Shown: piece by piece, positions 21,901-33,900 of the stretch
How positions within the stretch are numbered: the stretch's first letter is position 1
How the letters are laid out: every line of letters starts with the position of its first letter
Assembly (NCBI GenBank): GCA_010279815.1
Contig: QEOQ01000104.1
Location: 292,559-356,558, forward strand
Reading direction: 5' to 3'
From: Brachionus plicatilis
Lineage: Eukaryota > Rotifera > Eurotatoria > Ploima > Brachionidae
DNA: 64,000 nucleotides
Position numbers and translations under genes: made by a program
Notes under the pieces: generated by a model
Database searches by the model: none
What the model was told of the DNA's origin: nothing
Seen by the model: only the letters and a program-made list of their open reading frames with translations

Positions 21901-24900
21901 TCTGGTTGAAACAATAACCCCTTTAAAAATATCAAGAAAGCGGTGGCGAAGTTTGGAGCAAAAACTGTTGCAAAATATATTTTATTTGATTGAACACCAA
22001 TTTTATTTAAATTATTTGCAGTTATTTAAAAATTAAATTTTTAGCATTTTTGTAACATAACTTGTTAAACATAAAGAAAAACAAAAAATTAAAAAAATAT
22101 TTATATTTTGAAGGATAGATCGAATATTGATAGAAACAGCACTAAATTTTAAATTTTTTAAATTTTATTTTGAATTAATTGAACTTCTATTTGATTTTAA
22201 TGTTTTTCAAATTTTTCAAAATTATCAGCTTATTTTTAAATTAAAAAAAAAATATTTTGCTTTAATTTTTTTTGCTCCCAACTATAGTATTACCTCCCAA
22301 AATAGTATTAGTAGTAGTAGTGGTATACGAGGGAGGTGGTAGTAGTATCTGCAGTATAGATATCAGTTATAGGTACTTTTTCAAAATTTTTTAAAATTTT
22401 GTATATTTGAATTAAATCCCCCATTAAACGACGATTTTCAAGTTTCATAAGATTTAAGTATTTCAATCTATCTTCATAAGACTTGGTTCTGGTATAATCA
22501 ATCAGTTTTGTCGCTCTTCTTTTTACTTTTTCAAGAATTATAATGTCTTTTTTTAAATGCGGACTCCAGGTTCCTACTGCATACTCCAGATGGGGTCTCA
22601 CAAGTGATGCATAGAGAAGTCTTAATGATTCTCGGCTAAGGTTTATAAAAGAATTTCTTATTTGACCCAGTATTTGGTTAGCTTTCATAGCTGCCACAGT
22701 ACATTGTTTATTCCATTTCAAATCATTTGTAATAAAAACACCCAAATCCTTTTCTTCTGTTATCTCCTCTAGTAAATGAGATTTATTTTGGTCTGATAAT
22801 AAGTATTTGGCTTTTTCTTTTCTCTTCCCTAAATACATTGCTTTGCATTTTTTCAGGTTTAGAAATAGTTGATGATGATAGAAAAAATTGCGAGCCATTT
22901 TAGCTCTTAAATCAGTAATGTTAAATCTTAAATTTTGTGCAAACCAAGAGACTAAGCTTAACTAAATAAACTAATTAAATATATTATTTACTTGTTTTTT
23001 TTTTAATTGATCATGCTATTTTATAAGAAGCATCTAAAAAAATTTTTAATAAAAAATTAATTAATACATATTGATGCATTCAAAATTATTTATAAAGTAT
23101 AAAATGAACAAACCGAGTGATATCACTGAAACGGACAATTTTTGGCACTTGTTACCAAATGTAACACCCGATACAGAGCTAAGAAAAGCTTTAAAGTCAA
23201 ATTTTACAGTGGCAAAAATAGTCCAAGGTAAAGTTTTCTTATTATGTTTAGTTTAAATTTAAATATTTTTGGATCAGAATGGAGACACAAATGGCAGACA
23301 AGTAATAGATGGACACTGGCCGAGATCGAAGAGCTAATCAGAGATATGAAAAATGATGAGGCTAATGTTCGCTTCCAAGCAGTCGTGGTGTGCTCAAGAG
23401 CTGTTGAAAAAGCTCAACTTTTAATTGACAAGCTTGGTAAATTTTGTTTAATTTTTTTAAAGAAAAAATTCGCTGCGAACAGGATTTGAACCTGTGCGGG
23501 AATAACCCAACAGATTTCAAGTCTGTCGCCTTAACCACTCGGCCATCGCAGCACATTAAAATAACTAATTAAAAAATTATTAATATTAAATTTTATGGTA
23601 TTGTCACTTTGTTGGATTTTATTTTTGACTGGAAAATTAATGAAAAAATTGAACAATAATTAAGAAAAAATTTATTTAAATGTAAATTAGATAAAGAGTA
23701 TATTGTGTCGAAATAAACACATAATAATTCTGATAGGATATTTTTTAAATACCTTTAATTTAAAGACATTCAATAATGATTTCTTGATCTTGTTCCAAGA
23801 CTTCAATTGGACTCATTTTTTAGTCGAATTTTTTCCATCATTTAAAGATTTAATTAAAAGGTAAAAGTGAGTACTTAAAAAGTTTAAAAACTATTCTTTA
23901 TTTTTATAGTCTTTTAAAAATTAAGATTTTTCTGGACAATTAAAAAAAAGATTTTTTAATAAAATGACAGCCATACAGCTGTCCAGCAAAGTGGCAAGAT
24001 CCAATTTTTTTTGTTTACTGAATACAAAAATTATTTGCAAAATTTTATTTTTTTATTCAAAAAGAAAAAGTAATGAACTTTAAAAGACATCTTACCATTA
24101 GACATATTCTATTTTGAATTCGGGATTTTGCATTTGTAATTTTTATTTTAATTTTTTTTGAATTTATTCCAAATTTAATCTTGACATTTAATTAATTTAA
24201 ATAATATAAAATTATTATTAATAAGAATAATTCAAGATCTTATAAATTGATCTTTAACATTTCTTAAATGAAATTTTTACCTTATTTTTTTTGATTAAGA
24301 TCTAACAAGAAAATAAAATAAAATATAAAAATAATCTTAAAGAGGAAGCATTTCTGAAAAAATTCACAGATCTTGTCGAGTTCTTGATATAATTTATTTT
24401 GTTTTAATAAAACTCGAGTTAAGAAAACTTTAAGATCTTAATCAAGAATTTAAAATGAAATTTAAAACAAACTTATTATTCTATTTTCTTAAGAAATTAA
24501 GATCTTTAATTTCAACTTATCATAATTTCAAAATTATGATTTTATTTTTAATTTTTTTAAGATTAGCAACTCATCTTATTACTTTTCTTATCTAATAAGA
24601 TCTTGTAAGATCCATTTTGAGATTCATCTCCTGGTTTTTTCCATATTTTATTTTACCAAATTCCTTAACGAGAACTGCGTACCGGATTCTCATAAATTAA
24701 TTAGTTACAATAAAATAACTTTTTCGTTGCTAAAAAGAATAAAAATTATAAAATTTAATAATAAATTTTTTAAAAAATATTACATGGAAAAAATGTAAAT
24801 CATTAATTTTCTTTAGTTTATTCTGCAAAACTGACAATTTTGTATTATTTTAGATTCAATTCATCGTGTTTTAGCATTTGATCTACTTTTGCGTTACTTT

Positions 24901-27900
24901 ATATAAGATAAGGTAGTAATGTGAAATTCAAATACAAATTGAACAAATATTCTTTATTTTTTGATAATTTAAATTAAAGTTAACAAAAAATATTAGAAAA
25001 AATACTGCAACATATTTTTTGCACTCTTTTACTTAGGATAATTTTTCTTATGTAAAAAAAAGACAAAAATTACATCAATAAAATTAAAAAAGATTATTGA
25101 TTTGATCTACTAAAAAAAGAAAATAAAAAATTCATTTTAGGCAAAAAAGTTGCAGCAAAGTATATTTCACTATTTTGCAATATTTTTCCTAACATTTTTT
25201 ATTAACTTTAATTTTTTTTTATCAAAAAATGAAAATTTTTTTTTTCAATTTTATTTGAATTACACAATATCAGCTAAGGTTTTTGACTTAGATTTTTTTT
25301 TGCAGACTTTTTTCTTTCACAGTTTATAACCGAATTAATAAACTTTTCACACATAATTAATAAAAATCCAAAAAAAAAATAAATTTAATTTTTTCCATTT
25401 GATCAATAAAAAAAACATATTAAAAAAAAATTACAAAAAATTTAATTTTTTTTCATAGTACAACCACATGAGCAGTAAAAACCTCTTTTTTTCTTAATGA
25501 CATCATTTCAAGTTTAAAAATATTTTCAATAGATAAAACTGCATCATTAGGCTTTTGTTTTTTTTAGATGATTTTGGAGCAGGTTCTGATTCTGTATCCA
25601 AGTCTTGGTCAGATTCTAAATCTAAATTTGACTTTTTTGACTTTCTATTTTGGAATGTATTGTTCGGGATGATTCAAATGAGCGTCTTCTGATTCTTTTA
25701 ATTTGCATTGATTATCTTCGATCAATTCTAAAACCTAAGCTGTTCTACGTCCATGTCCCACGAACCGTATCGACTAATCCCATCTTGTTTGCTCTTAAAC
25801 TCTCAAAAATTCCCGTTTATTTCGCCGTTTTGCACTTTCGATTCCATTTCCTTAAAATTACCAATAAATTCAGGTAGTTTCTAATTCAGGTAAATTCAGG
25901 AAATTCAATATTCTTACCTTTTATCCACTTGTTAGACTCTTTCTAGACTTTTTGATACGGAAATGACTCAGCATCATTAAGAACTTCTTTTTCATGATTG
26001 AGTAATACGCTTTCACTTAATTTGATCTGATCGACGTATTGCATGTTGAGTATGACTTTGACGATGATTGTAATCGAGTTTTTTTTTATTTTGTTTAGCT
26101 GATATTAAAATTTCACTTTTCTTACAAAGAATTTTAAGTCATTTACTAATCGGATGAGTACTTAATTTGTTTTCAATTAAAAAATATATTGAGCTTTTAT
26201 GATTTGAGTAGCAATTTATTTTATAAAATGTGAAAATTTATTAGATGTGTTGTGTTTTAAATAATTTAATTATTTTATTTATTATATGTTAATTGAAAGA
26301 ATTTTTCATAATTTGGTTACATTAACAGACCACATGGGTCAAGATTAGCAGCCAGGAATTTGGAAGCAAATACTTTATTGGTATCAAATATGGATTTATT
26401 ATATCATTGACTTGACTTAAAAAAAACTCTGATTTAAACCCAAATGAGTGAAAAATAGTAAAATGTCCATACATGTGCTTACGGTTATTACTAAAACACG
26501 GACCCATACTTATCTCCCCCATTAAGACTATGCCATTTATCCCTCACCATTTTTCTAGTTCTTTTTTGCATGTCACTAAAATACTTTTTACATTTGATTT
26601 CACTTGAGATTTTTTACAAAATTGATTGCAAAAAAGATTGTTAATTAATTTTTTATTATTTTGTATTAAAAAACATAGAAATATAGAGGAAGGATATTAA
26701 TAAATATTCGGTCGATAAGAAAAATCGCTTAATGTTTTAGCTAATTTATTTAAAAACGATTTATTTTTTTTCAACAAATAAAAATAATTACCGAAAACTC
26801 GGTACCACTCCTCTTGGAACAATGTCAAAATTTGGGTTAATTCTATATAAACTCAAATAATACCTTCGAAGCCATGCAATAAAATTATTTCATTTTTTTT
26901 TAGAATAAACCTTGAAACCTGACTTTAAACTAAGAGTTAGCGCAAAAACTTGCTTTTATTCTTAGAATAATTTCGAATTTCTTCTGGAATAAACTTGTAA
27001 AATTGTGGAGTCAAATTAAAAATTAAAAATTAACTTTTATTTTAAATTTTGTCTTTATTTAGAGTAAAAGTTAAATGAAAAATCAATTGACACCGAATTC
27101 TGATTTTTTGAAAATTATCTGATTAGAATAATTATCGGTCCATATTAACGAACCCATTTTTGATCGAAAATAAAACTTTTGCATTAGCATGATTTAATAA
27201 TTTCTATTAAATTATTGTTAATTTAAAATTTTAAAATATAGAAAAATTTTTTATTGTTGAGATTTTTTTATTATTTTTTGGGCTCGTTAGAATATTATAT
27301 AAAACTTTACTCTTCTGATTTATTGAAACACTTTAGATTTGAATAAAAAACATAAAAAAGAGACAAAATTTAAAAATAGTGTTTTTCTATTTTATTTACA
27401 TTGATAATTACTTTTTTTATTTTTAAAATTATAGAAAAGAAGATTTGAATAAAGATTTTTTGATTTAAAATCAAAATGAAGGACGAACCAAATGTGCTAG
27501 AGCTTAGATTTTGGTCTTGCGTGAAAGCTGGTAAAATTTTGTACTAGAAAAATGGTGAGGGATAAATGGCATAGTCTTAATGGGGCAGATAAGTATGGGT
27601 CCGTGTTTTATTTAAAAACTGGAGGTCCGTGTTTTAGTAATAACCGTGCTTACGATTACTAACTTTAAAATTTAAATACAGTGTTTTTAGAAATTTCTTA
27701 ATTTATATTCACAGAATAAAATAAATATAAAAACATCATAAAAAGATTATCAAAAACATTTATAAAAATAAAATATTCAACCTGAAATTTTTTAAATTTA
27801 AACAATCAAATATTTAAAATAAATATGATTATATAATAAATATTTTGATTATCAATAAAGCAAAAAATTGAATTTTAGTAAATTCTATTAACAAAAGAAT

Positions 27901-30900
27901 AATTTTTAAAATTAAATAATCTACAATAAAAAGAAGAAACGGAGTTTGAAAAGGAGAAAAAACAAAGTTAAATTTTAGAGTCACTTTTTTAAATTAAATA
28001 TATTTTGAAAGCTACTTTTTTCATTTTTATGTCATTTTTTCTATAAAATTTATATCCTAGAACCAAAAAGATCCCAGAATTGAATTTTTTGTAACAAAAT
28101 CAACTAAACATCATATTTTTTAAAAGTTTCTTCTAATGATAATCTTTCAAATAAGTTAAAAAAATGTAAACTCGATTTTTCGTTTATTTATTTTTATCAA
28201 AAAAATAAAAAATAGACTCTGGATTTGAATTTTTTGAGCTTCAATTTACTTAGGAACATGTGTATGAGCATTTTTTTCAAATATCATTTAAAAGAAAAGT
28301 CGCAGTGTGCATTTTCTTTTTTTTTCCAAGAAAAAAAATCAAGTTTACAAAAATAAAACCAAACGATGATGGAACCAAAATAAAGCTTTTTTGATGATGA
28401 TGAGAATTAAAAAAAAAAATGGGCCTAATAGGCCGTCCTATATCCGAGTTAAACTCCCATGTGCATTTTTGGATTTTTAGGGGCATGTGCTTTTTCCAGG
28501 TATGCAAATAATTAAATTAAATTCCTTTTTTTTTTCAATTTTTAATATTCTGGCAGCGAAGAAACGCGAAAATCTTGTTATATAATAATTTTTTTTTATC
28601 TTATTTTTTCTTTACATTCTTATTTTTATTTTCCTTAAAAAATTAAAGCACAAATGCCAATCGATTTCAAATCAGAAAATTATATCATTTATTTTTATTA
28701 TTGCTTTTCCAATAAATAATTCCATTAGGTTTGAAAAATAAAAAAATAAAATTTTAAGTTTTATTTATTTGTTTTATTATTGAAAAAAGTTAAATAGAAA
28801 AAAAATTATTTTAATTTATTGCGGATCTAGGTTCATGACAACCAAAAATCTGCTCATTACAACCAAAAAACAGATTTTCATACACAACGTCTAATAAGAT
28901 TTTTTTTGTGTGTACTGAGAAATAATTAACTTTTTTTTTTAAATTTATAAATTAAATTTTTTACGAGAATTAAACATTAAGAAATTGTTTTTTTTAAATT
29001 TGCAATTTCATAGAATGCCCAAAAATTCTAAATTTTGAACTTGAAGAAATTTTTCAAAATTTCGAAGAATTTAAGGGTTTTATGTTTAAAAAGAATCAAA
29101 TAAACTACCCTAAGTCTAATTTAGTGTACAATATGTAAGCATCGTTCAAATCATAAAATGCGCCTAAAATATGGATTTTGTGTGAATGAGCCATAAAACA
29201 TCGCGATAACTTAGGCTCAAAACCAAGTAAACGTAAAAGAGTATCATACCCTTGGTATAACTTCTTTATAAAAATATAATATCTTGAAAACAGAGTAACT
29301 TAATATATTTAAAGATTTCGTTTTTAAATATTGAAAGTTGATTGTGAAAACTTTATTTATTTGTTGGCAACTTGAAGTTCATGATCATGTTCAAATGATC
29401 AAATTGTAATTCATTATAGTATTAATAAAAATGATGAAATTAGCTTTTATTAATTTGTTTAAAATTGAACATAAGATGTTTACTATTTTAATTAAAAAAA
29501 AAAACAATTTGTTTTTTTAATTGATTTTTAATTGATTTTTCTAAAATCTTTATTTTGAAAACTAAAAAGACAAATCTAAAATCCTCATAAAGGTTACCAA
29601 ATTGTGACTTAAAATGATATTTAAATATTAATTAAAATATGCTTCGACAAAACAAAGTTAAATTTTAAATTGCAAAATTTCAAAATATCGATTAAGATTT
29701 TATTTTTACTTCAGACAAAAATTCAAATAATTTTCTATTTAATTAAAGATTAAACAATTTATGTTTAATAAAGTTTAGTCATTTATTATTAAAAATTGAT
29801 AAAAAATACCTTTTTATTAAACTCAAAAACTAAAAATTTTGATTTGAAATTTACATTCGATCATGAACTTCAATTTGCCTTATTTGTTTAATCTTTTATT
29901 ATAAAAAAATGAATAAGCCAACTACCAAAAGAGAAGAATATTTTACTTTGACTCACTGGCAAGTTAAATAAAATAAATCTTTTATTTAGCCTTGCTTGTG
30001 TCACCTAATTATTGGCGTGACAAGGGGAAGACCTCCTAAAATTAAAAATTAGACTCAATTTTAATTACATCATTAGACTTAATACAAATCGATTATTAAT
30101 TGGACTTATTAAAGAAAAATATTTTTGTGTGTCTATTCAAATAAAATTTATTTTTTGAAAATTTGTGTAGTTTTGATCTAGAATTTTTTGTGTGTGAAAA
30201 TTATTTTTTGTGTGAAAACCAGATTTTTGGTTTTCAAAAGACTTTTCTCTTTTATTGCGGGTCAGCAATTATTACCATCCCTTTTTTTGACAAGCTTAGT
30301 AATTTTTTTTGTCTCAAACAAAAGCCAATTTTAGCCAAAAACATCCAAAAAAGTACAAAAGCGAAGAGTTGGGCGAAGAATTCAAGGATTTGTACAAGCA
30401 AAGAAGTGAATTGACATTTGGAAAAGCTTCAAGCTTGAACCAAAAGCAACAAATGTATTTGAACGACATAATATTTTCAGAAAAATTGTTTGAAACCATC
30501 GAAAATCTCCTAAATGACTCAAATTTTAAAGTAAAACTAGCAGCTGCAATAGGCATATTTGTGATTATGAAAAAGTTCGCTCGTCCTTACACCCAAAAGT
30601 ACCAGTTGTGCAAGGACAAAGCAGAAAGGGTCCTACGCGACGCCATGAAGACTCTTGGCACCACAGACAAGTACACAGCAGCTCTCTGTCTTGGCAAAGA
30701 CGGCTTCATAGACGAAACAATCATTGGCATTTTGCTGACCAATTATTTCGAGTCAAATGAACAGTACACCAAAGAACAAGTGACCCAGTGTTTGTCTGAT
30801 CTGTCAAGCCATAACCAAATAGTGCACAGGAAAATAGAGGCCCATTTAGAGAGTGAACATGTGCGCGAGCGCATACTCACCTGCAAACTGATTCCGTGTC

Positions 30901-33900
30901 TCAAGACAGCCTTGACCAAAGTAAGAAAAATAGCCACAAAAGAAGAGTTTATTGAGATTGATTTTTTTTTGTTTAAATTAAAAGAAAATAGTTGCCAAAT
31001 TGATGGATCTGATGTGGAATGATGTAAATCATAATGTGAAAAAAGTGGCTGCTCAGACCCTTGGTCGAACTGGTCGCGGAAAGGAAGTGCATGATCAATT
31101 GTTCAGAAAACTTCACAGTGTCAATCTGTTTGAAAGAATCTCGGCGCTGAAAATTATAAATCATGTTGGCATAATGACTCAAAAGCTACTTGAGGTGTTT
31201 CTGAAGTGTTTTAGAGATGATTACATGAGTATAAGACAAATGGCTTGTGTGTGCTGCCAGCGATTGTTCGAAAAGGATGAGAAAATAATTGATGCTTTGG
31301 TTTTTGTGGCTCGTTTTGATCCAGTTTCAAAGCTCAAAGCTCTTGCTATTAGAAGTGAGTGATAATTTTTTTTTTTATAAGTTTTAGGGCCATGTCAACA
31401 ATGTGATAAAATGTTCACAAAAGAATGTGATCAATGGTATTATGTCGGTTTAGTGAACATTTTGATCACAAAACCGCAGGTCACCAATTTGGTGATCAGT
31501 AATGTTAGAACAAAAAATTAAAAAAATTTTGGTGATCAATATTTTTAATTATGGGATCAAAAAAATTTTTTATCTTCTTCGGCGTTCATTTTATTTTATC
31601 AAAATTTTAACAATTTCAAATTTAAGCTTATTATTTCGATTTTTAGCTTAAGTTGAAAATTTTTCAAAAATGCTTTTTAGTTGAATTATAAATTATAAAG
31701 AATTTTCAAAATTTTTTTGTGGAGTTTTTTTAGTAATCAAAAATAATTTTTTGTGATCATAATGAAAATTTTGGTGACCAAAATTTTACGTTTTTCTAAT
31801 AATACTGATCACCAAATTGGTGATCAGCGGTTTTTTGATCAAAATGTTCACCAAACCGACATAATACGGTATTGTGAATTTCAAATACAAATTGAACAAA
31901 AATACTTCATTTTTTAATAAATTAAAATTAAAGTTAATAAAAAATATAAGAAAAATTCTGCAGCATAGTGCAACATACTTTGTTGCACCATTTTTTACCA
32001 AAAATAATTATTCTTAAGTAAAAAATGACAAAAAATAAAGAATTAATAAAATTTAAATAGATTATTGATTTGATTTACTAAAAAAAAAGAAAATAAAAAT
32101 TTCATTTTCAGTTAAAAAGGTGCAACAAAGAATGTTGCACTTTATTGCAGTATTTTTTCTACTATTTTTCATTCACTTTAATTTTAATAAATCAAAAAAT
32201 GAAGAATTTTTGTTCTATTTGTATTTGAAATTCACAATAACTCACGAATAAAAATTAATTCACAATTAATTTTTATTCGGATTTATAATAAAAATTTAAG
32301 TAGATTTTGGGATCACTTTTTTCTGCTTTTGGAAAATAATTTTTTTTTGTTCATAGAATTGACTATGTAAATTTTAATAGTTAATTTCAAGATCATGTGT
32401 TGATATTTTTTACTGAAGATTTTTTTAAAGTAAATTTCGTGATCAGGTGGTCAAATTTTTGACCAGACCCAACTTTTGTGCCATTTTTTTATTCTACTAA
32501 TTAAAAATAATAGTATCGGATATTCATTTCGGATATAAAGAAATTAATAAAATTTAGATATTAAAGCAAATTGAAGTTTCAGATCAAATTTTAAGATCAA
32601 ACCGATAATTTAAAATTTTAAAACCTAATTAATCTAATGATTTTGATAAATTTTTAGAAATAAATACTAAACATTACTAGACATGTTGTGTCTAATAATG
32701 GTTCATTATCAAATTAACATCAAAATGATTGATCTCTGATTTATTTAAAAAAAACAATCAATAATTTAAATAATTCAGGTTAAGTTAATTCACAAATTCA
32801 AATTTATAACTTTTATATCCATTCATTCAAACTTAAATAATTTTATTTTTCTAATTTAATAAATTTTAAATTTTAAAACAGTTAATTTTTTTTCTTTCTA
32901 AACATTTAAACTTATTAAAGTTCAATAAAAAGGGACATTTTAAAATTTTATATATGAAAATAAACTTGACATGACATGTCAAGTAATTGCTTTTAAAAAA
33001 TTATAATTTATATTTTGATCTTTTGATCTTGATCTCAAACTTCAATTTGCCAAATATAGAAATGTAAAAAATTTTACATTTTGCCTTTATTTTAAATAAA
33101 CTAAAGTCTCAAAAGTAGGGTTGTTAATTGAAGTTTCAAAACTTCGAAATTTTTTCATACTTTTCGACTTCAGGTAGAATTAAGAACTTTGAAATTTTAA
33201 AATTTTAAATTGAAATAAATTCTTCCTTGAAATTAAATTAAGTTTTGAAAAAATTGAGTTTCAATATTTATTTATATTATTTTTAATAATTTCCAATACA
33301 AAAAAATGGGTTCGATTTAAAATTTCGAAGTTTAAAATTTTGAAGAATGAAATAATAAAGTTAAAAATTATAAAGTCCGAAATTATAAAATATGAAATAG
33401 TAAATATTAAATTTTTGGAGTTTAAAATTATTGAAAAATTTTGTTAAAAGTATTGAAATTTTTTTACCATCTCGGGTAACAACTTATATCTCAACGTTTG
33501 ATGACAAGGTAATTTGTAGTAATGAGATTTAATTGTGTCAAGTAACCCTTGAAATTCTTCAGAATTTACAATGTAAAAAGGCAAATTGTTGGCCATAATA
33601 AAGCTAATTAGTTTCTTGTTTATTTTTTCAATTTTTAAATCTGGTGCAAGGTACTCTTTAATTGTTTTAGGACATTTTCTGGTTCATTCGCCATCTCCTC
33701 AAAATCTAAGCAAAAACGTTTACTTGGTCTAATATTTTCAGGTGATAATTTTGAAATTTTGTGTTTTTCGAGTAAATGTTTAACCAACTCAGTTGTTGAA
33801 CTTTTATAAATAGTTTTCACTTTTTGACATATATAACACTGGGCAGACGATTCATTTATTTTGACAACATTTTGGCTTTGCCAAACCCACGATCTTGGTT

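Noticed and set aside
28277..28507. 76-codon minus-strand ORF
   Set aside because: Composed of His/Phe/Lys homopolymer-like runs from AT-rich DNA. No motif.
30163..30414. ORF overlapping the start of HEATR4-like exon 5
   Set aside because: Different phase from the HEAT-repeat frame, Phe/Lys-rich, and fully explained as intron plus out-of-frame exon.
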